From positions 1 through 21,825 of the forward strand of contig CAYLXH010000020.1 of NCBI GenBank assembly GCA_964387535.1: a stretch of 21,825 bases of DNA, written 5' to 3'. The notes below the pieces were generated by a model, which searched no databases, had not been told where the DNA came from, and saw only the letters and a list, made by a program, of their open reading frames with translations. Origin of the DNA: Butyricicoccus_A sp964387535. GTDB taxonomy: Bacteria; Bacillota; Clostridia; Oscillospirales; Butyricicoccaceae. Below, piece after piece: positions 17,870 to 21,825 of this stretch. Position numbers and translations under genes: made by a program. How positions within the stretch are numbered: the first letter of the stretch is position 1; each line of letters starts with the position of its first letter.

Positions 17870-17883
17870 CGAACAAATATTCG
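17870..17883. promoter_or_regulatory. Candidate LexA (DinR) operator of uvrBA
   Basis: CGAACAAATATTCG matches the Gram-positive SOS box CGAACRNRYGTTYG at all but one fixed position (A for G in the right arm). It lies 8 nt upstream of the -35 hexamer of uvrBA and directly behind the stop codon of the preceding gene. SOS control of uvrBA is established in Bacillus; here it is inferred from sequence. Confidence 0.6.
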
Positions 17884-17884
17884 A

Positions 17885-19261
17885 TCAACCATCTTGGTAT
17901 TTCTCACGCAACATATAGTTTGTCATGGCTCCGGCCCGTTCCGGAAAAATCCGTAAAATATTGTCTTTCATACGTTCTCGGAAGTGAAGGTACAACGTCA
18001 GTTCTTCCTCGGAAAATCCTGCATAAACAGCCTGCTCAACATCATTCTGTGCAGTATACAGATCCGCCAAAATGGGTTGTGCAGTTGGTAAGAAAGACAT
18101 CTGATGTTTTCTGGACTCTCCTGGAAAATTGGGACTCACCTCCTCGACGGTTAAATACTCTCTGGCAGAAAATTTTTGCAGAATTCTCATCAGTCCTGTC
18201 CGAGATTGGTCAGTATAATCTGCCAGCATTTCTAAGGTACATTCTTTTGATACCTGTGTAAGATTAAATAATACCATAGTCTCTTGAAGCGAAAGGTCAT
18301 ACTTCAACGCAACCGGTTCCAAATAGTATTCCAACAATTTATGTGTTCGATAGATTTCACTTTGTATTCCGCGTCCTTCTAAAAGAGCAGCATCCAGCTG
18401 AACGCCTTCTTTGCCAAGCCGCTTCGTTCCAGGCATCACAAGAGGAGGAACTGCCGCATCATTGGCTCCGTCAATCAGAAAGCGATACACCTTCAGTCGA
18501 CTTCGCTCATATTCCTCTTCATCCAACACCGATTGATAAAACTGCGTATAGTACTCGAAAACCGTGAGTTTCATCTTAATCACCCGTGATAAGCTCATAT
18601 TTTTGTTTACAAGTGAACCTTTTGTTTTGACATAATAATAGATCGGAACCGGCAATGCATAAAAACTCTCGGCATATCGAATATATTCCAAATTGAACAT
18701 AAAGTCTTCACACCAACTAATGTTCTCATTCATACGAAGGTGATGAGACTCGATAATATCTCGACGGTACAGTTTATTCCACAGAACCCCGTAATAAAAA
18801 TCTGCCGGACTTTTCATCATATAAGATGCATACTGCTCTCGGGTCATGACACGATCATCGTCAATGCTTCCCTTCACGGATACACGCTCTCCAACTACAC
18901 GATAAAAATCAGAAATAACAAGGTCACAGTCATGTTCCTGTGCTGCACGAACCATAAGCATCGTCGCATTTGGGGTAATCCAATCGTCACTGTCAAGAAA
19001 TTGCACATATGTGCCGCATGCCACGGCAAATCCATGATTGCGGGAGTCCGATACACCGCTGTTTTTTTTATGAAGCACTTTAATTCTGCTATCTTTGGCA
19101 CGGTATTGTTCACATATTTCTCCAGATCGGTCTTGGCTGCCGTCATTGATCAGAATCAATTCAAAATTCGTGTATTCCTGCTGCAAGATGCTGTCAATAC
19201 AACGCGAAAGTACAGTTTCTGCATTGTATACCGGAACAATAATACTTACTACTGGTTTCAA
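17885..19261 (-). CDS. Glycosyltransferase family 2 domain fused to a MarR-like winged-helix domain
   Basis: A protein of 458 residues. Residues 1-215 are a GT-A fold family 2 glycosyltransferase: VSIIVPVYNAE (5-15), LINDGSQDRS (37-46), the metal/nucleotide-binding FLDSDDW (88-94), and WCEDFMFN (183-190) carrying the acidic base region. Residues 225-300 are a helical linker. Residues 305-440 read like a MarR regulator: LSLQETMVLFNL (323-334), the helix-turn-helix CTLEMLADYTDQSRTGLMRI (341-360) then LQKFSAREYL, a wing (375-392), and the long C-terminal helices with FSEEELTLYLHFRERM. No membrane segment is visible. The TTG start at 19261 is supported by GGGAGGA 7 nt upstream. It stands between hpf and uvrBA with no terminator before uvrB. 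The DNA-binding role and the sugar substrate are both unknown. Confidence 0.8.
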   Translation of the reverse strand: MKPVVSIIVPVYNAETVLSRCIDSILQQEYTNFELILINDGSQDRSGEICEQYRAKDSRIKVLHKKNSGVSDSRNHGFAVACGTYVQFLDSDDWITPNATMLMVRAAQEHDCDLVISDFYRVVGERVSVKGSIDDDRVMTREQYASYMMKSPADFYYGVLWNKLYRRDIIESHHLRMNENISWCEDFMFNLEYIRYAESFYALPVPIYYYVKTKGSLVNKNMSLSRVIKMKLTVFEYYTQFYQSVLDEEEYERSRLKVYRFLIDGANDAAVPPLVMPGTKRLGKEGVQLDAALLEGRGIQSEIYRTHKLLEYYLEPVALKYDLSLQETMVLFNLTQVSKECTLEMLADYTDQSRTGLMRILQKFSAREYLTVEEVSPNFPGESRKHQMSFLPTAQPILADLYTAQNDVEQAVYAGFSEEELTLYLHFRERMKDNILRIFPERAGAMTNYMLREKYQDG

Positions 19262-19282
19262 TCGCTATTCCTCCCACTCGTA

Positions 19283-19319
19283 TACAGAAACGCGGGCACT
19301 GTGTAGGACAGTGCCCGCG
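19283..19319 (-). terminator. Terminator hairpin between hpf and the GT2-MarR gene
   Basis: An 11-bp GC-rich stem CGCGGGCACTG / CAGTGCCCGCG (arms 19309-19319 and 19291-19301) with a 7-nt loop, followed on the minus strand by a short TTTCTGT. It lies 36 nt after the hpf stop and 29 nt before the next start codon. The U tract is weak, so partial read-through is plausible. Confidence 0.65.
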
Positions 19320-19326
19320 AAACCGA

Positions 19327-19335
19327 CTTATATCA
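19327..19335 (-). promoter_or_regulatory. Possible extended -10 promoter for the GT2-MarR gene
   Basis: The minus strand reads TGA-TATAAG, an extended -10-like element with no good -35. Transcription from it would begin about at the base of the hairpin 19291-19319, so the mRNA would carry that hairpin at its 5' end. Weak on its own; no other promoter fits between hpf and this gene. Confidence 0.25.
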
Positions 19336-19355
19336 TTTTACGGAACAACATGAGC

Positions 19356-19889
19356 TCAGTTGCTCTCAATCAAACCATATCCACCCGATGCTCTCTTATA
19401 AATAACAGCCGGTGCATTTTCTTCCTCTGCATTGAGGAAGAAAAAGAACTGATGATTCAGCAGATTCATCTGTAAAATTGCTTCTTCGACACTCATTGGA
19501 GAAACATCGAACTTTTTGCGGCGAACCACATCATATGAATCTTCGACAAACTCTGCAATGCTGGCCTCATTCGCTGCCGCTTTTTCAAAAGCACCGGCAC
19601 GCAGCCGTTTTTCCAAACGAGTCTTATTCTTGCGAATCTGACGCTCGATGCTGTTAATCATTCCATCAACAGAAGCAAACATATCCGTTGTGGTCTCCTC
19701 AGCTCGGAATACCATTCCATTATGACGAACCGTAATTTCCGCCGTCTGGCGTCCTTTCAGCTCACTCAACGTAACAGTGGCTGTCGCATCATTATGGAAA
19801 TAGCGTTCCAGCTTGGAAACCTTCTTTGTCGCATAATCGCGAAGCTGCTCACTGGCCTGCAGTTTTCTTTCAACGATGGTAATCTTCAT
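19356..19889 (-). CDS. hpf: Long-form ribosome hibernation-promoting factor
   Basis: A protein of 177 residues, the long form. The N-terminal S30AE/YfiA domain spans about 1-98 (MKITIVERKLQASEQLRDYA, ERYFHNDATATVTLSE). A charged linker follows, then the C-terminal dimerisation domain from about 120 (VVRRKKFDVSPMSVEEAILQ, NHQFFFFLNAEEE, SGGYGLIES). It binds the 30S decoding centre and pairs 70S ribosomes into inactive 100S dimers in stationary phase. ATG 19889 has TAGGAG 8 nt upstream. It appears monocistronic, with its own promoter upstream and a hairpin after it. Confidence 0.96.
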   Translation of the reverse strand: MKITIVERKLQASEQLRDYATKKVSKLERYFHNDATATVTLSELKGRQTAEITVRHNGMVFRAEETTTDMFASVDGMINSIERQIRKNKTRLEKRLRAGAFEKAAANEASIAEFVEDSYDVVRRKKFDVSPMSVEEAILQMNLLNHQFFFFLNAEEENAPAVIYKRASGGYGLIESN

Positions 19890-20010
19890 AACATCAGCTC
19901 CTAACGGTTCTCACCTAATAATGCAATATAAAATTTTACCATGCTGCTTCGATCCATACGAATCCATAAAATCATCTGATTCTCTGTCTGCAGCTTTTGA
20001 TTTCATCATT

Positions 20011-20039
20011 AGTATAACACATTTTGCACAGTTTGTCTT
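20011..20039 (-). promoter_or_regulatory. Putative promoter of hpf
   Basis: Minus strand: -35-like AAGACA (20034-20039), a 17-nt spacer, and -10 TATACT (20011-20016). An AT-rich tract, including the palindrome 20053-20066, lies directly upstream and could act as an UP element. The 5' leader would be about 115 nt. Confidence 0.45.
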
Positions 20040-20052
20040 GAAATTTTAAAAG

Positions 20053-20066
20053 TTATTTATAAATAA
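20053..20066. repeat. 14-bp perfect palindrome upstream of hpf
   Basis: TTATTTATAAATAA is its own reverse complement. It lies 13 nt upstream of the -35-like element of the hpf promoter. It may be an operator, an UP element or chance in AT-rich DNA. Confidence 0.5.
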
Positions 20067-20160
20067 TTTATAAACAATTCATCTGCCTTGCCATATTTTT
20101 AACCTTATGTACACAAAACAATCCTGCAATAATCCCGGAGTATGCTGATATCCAACTTTG

Positions 20161-21054
20161 CTATTTCACACGTTCTGCCAATGACCAAGCCAGCGGAACT
20201 AACATGCCAGAATCCGTGAACACACCATCCAAAGCATCGACTGCCTGCTGAGAAAGCTCACGTACCAATCTGCGACATTCTGTTATTCCCAACAGAGAAG
20301 GATAGGTGCTCTTTTGATTCTCGGCATCCGAGCCAATCGGTTTGCCAAGTACTGCTTCGTCTCCTTCAATATCCAGAATATCATCCTGAATTTGAAATGC
20401 GAGACCCAAACAGCGTGCATATTCTTGTCCGGCAGCAAATTGCGCTTCGTCTGCACCACCTATGATGCAGCCAAGGGCTGCAGCGGCGCAAATCAAGGCA
20501 CCAGTTTTCAATGATTGTAGTGTCTTCAGTTCATCCAACGAGATCGGGCGTTGTTCTGCTTGAATGTCCAGAACCTGTCCTCCAATCATTCCTTCCATAC
20601 CAGATGCTCTTGACAAGGTACGGATTGCATGCAGCTGCGTTTGTGGAGATACCATCGCCAGCAGCATCGGATCAGATGCCGTCTCAAATGCAAGATTCAA
20701 CAGTCCATCACCGGCCAAAACCGCCATAGCCTCTCCATAAACCTTGTGGTTTGTCGGCTTTCCGCGGCGCAAATCATCGTTGTCCATACAAGGAAGGTCA
20801 TCATGAATCAAGGAATAGGTGTGAATCATCTCCAATGCACACGCAAACGGCAATGCACTTCGCAGTTCTCCTCCACACAGCCGACAGAATTCCAGTGTCA
20901 GGGCCGGACGAAGTCGTTTTCCCCCGGCAGTGACAGAATATCGGGCCGCTTCAAAGATCGCTGCCTGACCAGAATCTTTTTGTGGTTGAATATAATCGAG
21001 CATTGCATCTTCAATCAGAGAAGCATATTCTTCCAGTTGTTTTTTCCACTCCAT
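20161..21054 (-). CDS. ispA: Farnesyl diphosphate synthase (polyprenyl synthetase family)
   Basis: A protein of 297 residues. Both aspartate-rich motifs are present: DDLPCMD (85-91, first motif of the bacterial type with two extra residues) and DDILD (224-228). GGKRLRP (44-50) binds pyrophosphate; EMIHTYSLIHDD, DDLRRGKPTNHK and LGKPIGSDAENQKSTY are family hallmarks. It condenses IPP with DMAPP/GPP to farnesyl diphosphate, which feeds undecaprenyl phosphate and other isoprenoids. The short chain length is inferred from the residues ahead of the first motif. ATG 21054 has GAGGGAG 7 nt upstream. The order xseA-xseB-ispA is the common one; dxs, which often follows, is absent. Confidence 0.94.
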   Translation of the reverse strand: MEWKKQLEEYASLIEDAMLDYIQPQKDSGQAAIFEAARYSVTAGGKRLRPALTLEFCRLCGGELRSALPFACALEMIHTYSLIHDDLPCMDNDDLRRGKPTNHKVYGEAMAVLAGDGLLNLAFETASDPMLLAMVSPQTQLHAIRTLSRASGMEGMIGGQVLDIQAEQRPISLDELKTLQSLKTGALICAAAALGCIIGGADEAQFAAGQEYARCLGLAFQIQDDILDIEGDEAVLGKPIGSDAENQKSTYPSLLGITECRRLVRELSQQAVDALDGVFTDSGMLVPLAWSLAERVK

Positions 21055-21066
21055 ACGGTATCTCCC

Positions 21067-21294
21067 TCATTCCATATTGGTATCAAACGGAACTTCGCTA
21101 TCCTCTCCATGTTGTTTTTGAATCATTGTTACCTTTTGTTCCGCGGTATCCAACGTCTTCGACAATAGTGCCGAGAGTTTCGTCCCCTCTTCAAACAGAG
21201 CCAGGCTTTTTTCCAACGGAGCATCTCCGGTCTCTAATTGCGTAACGATCTCTTCCAGACGTTTCATCGCCTGCTCAAATGTCATTTCTTTCAC
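21067..21294 (-). CDS. xseB: Exodeoxyribonuclease VII small subunit
   Basis: A protein of 75 residues with the complete XseB helical hairpin: TFEQAMKRLEEIVTQLETGD followed by APLEKSLALFEEGTKL. Several copies bind one XseA to form the ssDNA exonuclease. The GTG at 21294 is preferred because GGAG lies 7 nt upstream; for the ATG at 21285 the spacing would be too long. It starts 12 nt after the xseA stop and ends 12 nt before ispA. Confidence 0.94.
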   Translation of the reverse strand: MKEMTFEQAMKRLEEIVTQLETGDAPLEKSLALFEEGTKLSALLSKTLDTAEQKVTMIQKQHGEDSEVPFDTNME

Positions 21295-21306
21295 GATTTG
21301 TCTCCA

Positions 21307-21825
21307 TTATTTTCGTCTGACTTGATTTACTGTGCATTCCGCACGGCCTTTTGCAAACTGTATCGTAATCTGTTCGTCTTTTTTCAGCAACCCACTGCTT
21401 CCAATCACACGGCCAGAATCGTTTGTCACAATCGAGTATCCTCTTGACAACACCTTCAATGGGCTGTATGCATCCAGATAGGCTGCAAGCTCACTAAATT
21501 GTCGGCGACGCTGCAACACATTCTGTTCCAAGGCGGCTTGCATTTGTCCGGTGACATGATCCAACGCAAAGCGCTTATCCTGAATATATCCAAGCGGCGT
21601 TTTGATGCTCCGCCGATGGTCCAACGTCTGTAACGCAGTTCGATGCACAGACAATATATGCTGCATGGCAGCGACCATGGCCGTATCCATCGACAACACC
21701 ATACGTTGTAGCTCCAGACGATCGGGAACACACAGTTCCGCTGCATTGGACGGCGTCGAAGCACGAGCATCAGCAACAAAGTCAGCAATTGTGACATCGG
21801 GTTCATGTCCGACCGCCGAAATAAC
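21307..21825 (-). CDS. xseA: Exodeoxyribonuclease VII large subunit, 3' part only
   Basis: The C-terminal 172 residues of XseA; the remainder lies beyond the right edge (the family is about 400 residues). The fragment opens with the conserved catalytic-core motif VISAVGHEPDVTIADFVADA and ASTPSNAAEL, continues through a helical region that binds XseB, and ends with the family motif LKVLSRGYSIVTNDSGRVIG. The enzyme degrades ssDNA from both ends to oligonucleotides. It leads the xseA-xseB-ispA operon in this window. Confidence 0.93.
   Translation of the reverse strand, partial: VISAVGHEPDVTIADFVADARASTPSNAAELCVPDRLELQRMVLSMDTAMVAAMQHILSVHRTALQTLDHRRSIKTPLGYIQDKRFALDHVTGQMQAALEQNVLQRRRQFSELAAYLDAYSPLKVLSRGYSIVTNDSGRVIGSSGLLKKDEQITIQFAKGRAECTVNQVRRK

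Noticed and set aside
19283..19320. Hairpin near hpf as an attachment site or mobile-element end
   Set aside because: No matching second copy, integrase or transposase is in the window; a terminator explains it.
18740..19475. Two overlapping plus-strand open frames of 188 and 126 residues opposite the GT2-MarR gene and hpf
   Set aside because: Their sequence is low-complexity read-through of the antisense of real domains, and they cross the hpf hairpin.
1..21825. Search for CRISPR arrays, tRNA/rRNA genes, riboswitches, IS elements and phage genes
   Set aside because: I saw no regularly spaced repeats, transposase or integrase motifs, cloverleaf genes or riboswitch cores by eye; a covariance-model scan was not possible here.

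Overview
The window is a gene-dense chromosomal segment from a low-to-mid GC Bacillota. It is most likely a member of the Clostridia, and I would guess the Oscillospirales/Ruminococcaceae side. The basis is a DUF4364 protein, HemZ-type radical SAM protein, a clostridial uridine-kinase-like protein, long-form HPF, a bifunctional Rel, strong GGAGG-type ribosome binding sites and frequent TTG/GTG starts. The genus is not resolvable by eye. I see no tRNA, rRNA, CRISPR array, IS element or phage gene. Nearly everything is housekeeping, and all genes except the first two lie on the minus strand.

Layout from left to right. (1) 2-1408, plus strand: 3' end of a DUF4364 gene, a terminator, and an EamA-family exporter. 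A strong hairpin at 1419-1452 separates these from the convergent minus-strand genes. (2) 4283 down to 1580: a SpoVB/MOP-type lipid flippase, MazG and an HU-like protein with an unusual tail. (3) 12694 down to 4386: recJ, rel, dtd, an MBL hydrolase, hemZ, a nucleoside kinase broken by a single-base frameshift, and a small coiled-coil/zinc-ribbon protein. The genes recJ through the kinase are tightly spaced or overlapping, start at a good sigma-A-type promoter (12729-12758), and the unit probably ends at the terminator 4331-4364. (4) 17793 down to 12994: uvrB-uvrA, with a promoter and a one-mismatch Gram-positive LexA box in front and a terminator behind. (5) 19261 down to 17885: a gene for a glycosyltransferase family 2 domain joined to a MarR-like winged-helix domain. 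(6) 19889 down to 19356: long hibernation-promoting factor. (7) 21825 down to 20161: xseA (5' part outside the window), xseB, ispA.

How the genes fit together: the window carries stress and genome-maintenance functions (UvrAB excision repair, RecJ, ExoVII, MazG nucleotide clean-up, Rel alarmone control, HPF ribosome hibernation, Dtd proofreading), plus isoprenoid, haem and cell-envelope steps. The most unusual item is the GT2-MarR fusion between hpf and uvrBA. It has a TTG start with a strong ribosome binding site, sits just behind a hairpin, and has no terminator before uvrB. Other points worth checking are the kinase frameshift, the His/Met-rich HU tail, and the absence of the RqcP/YabP/YabQ genes and of apt from their usual positions.
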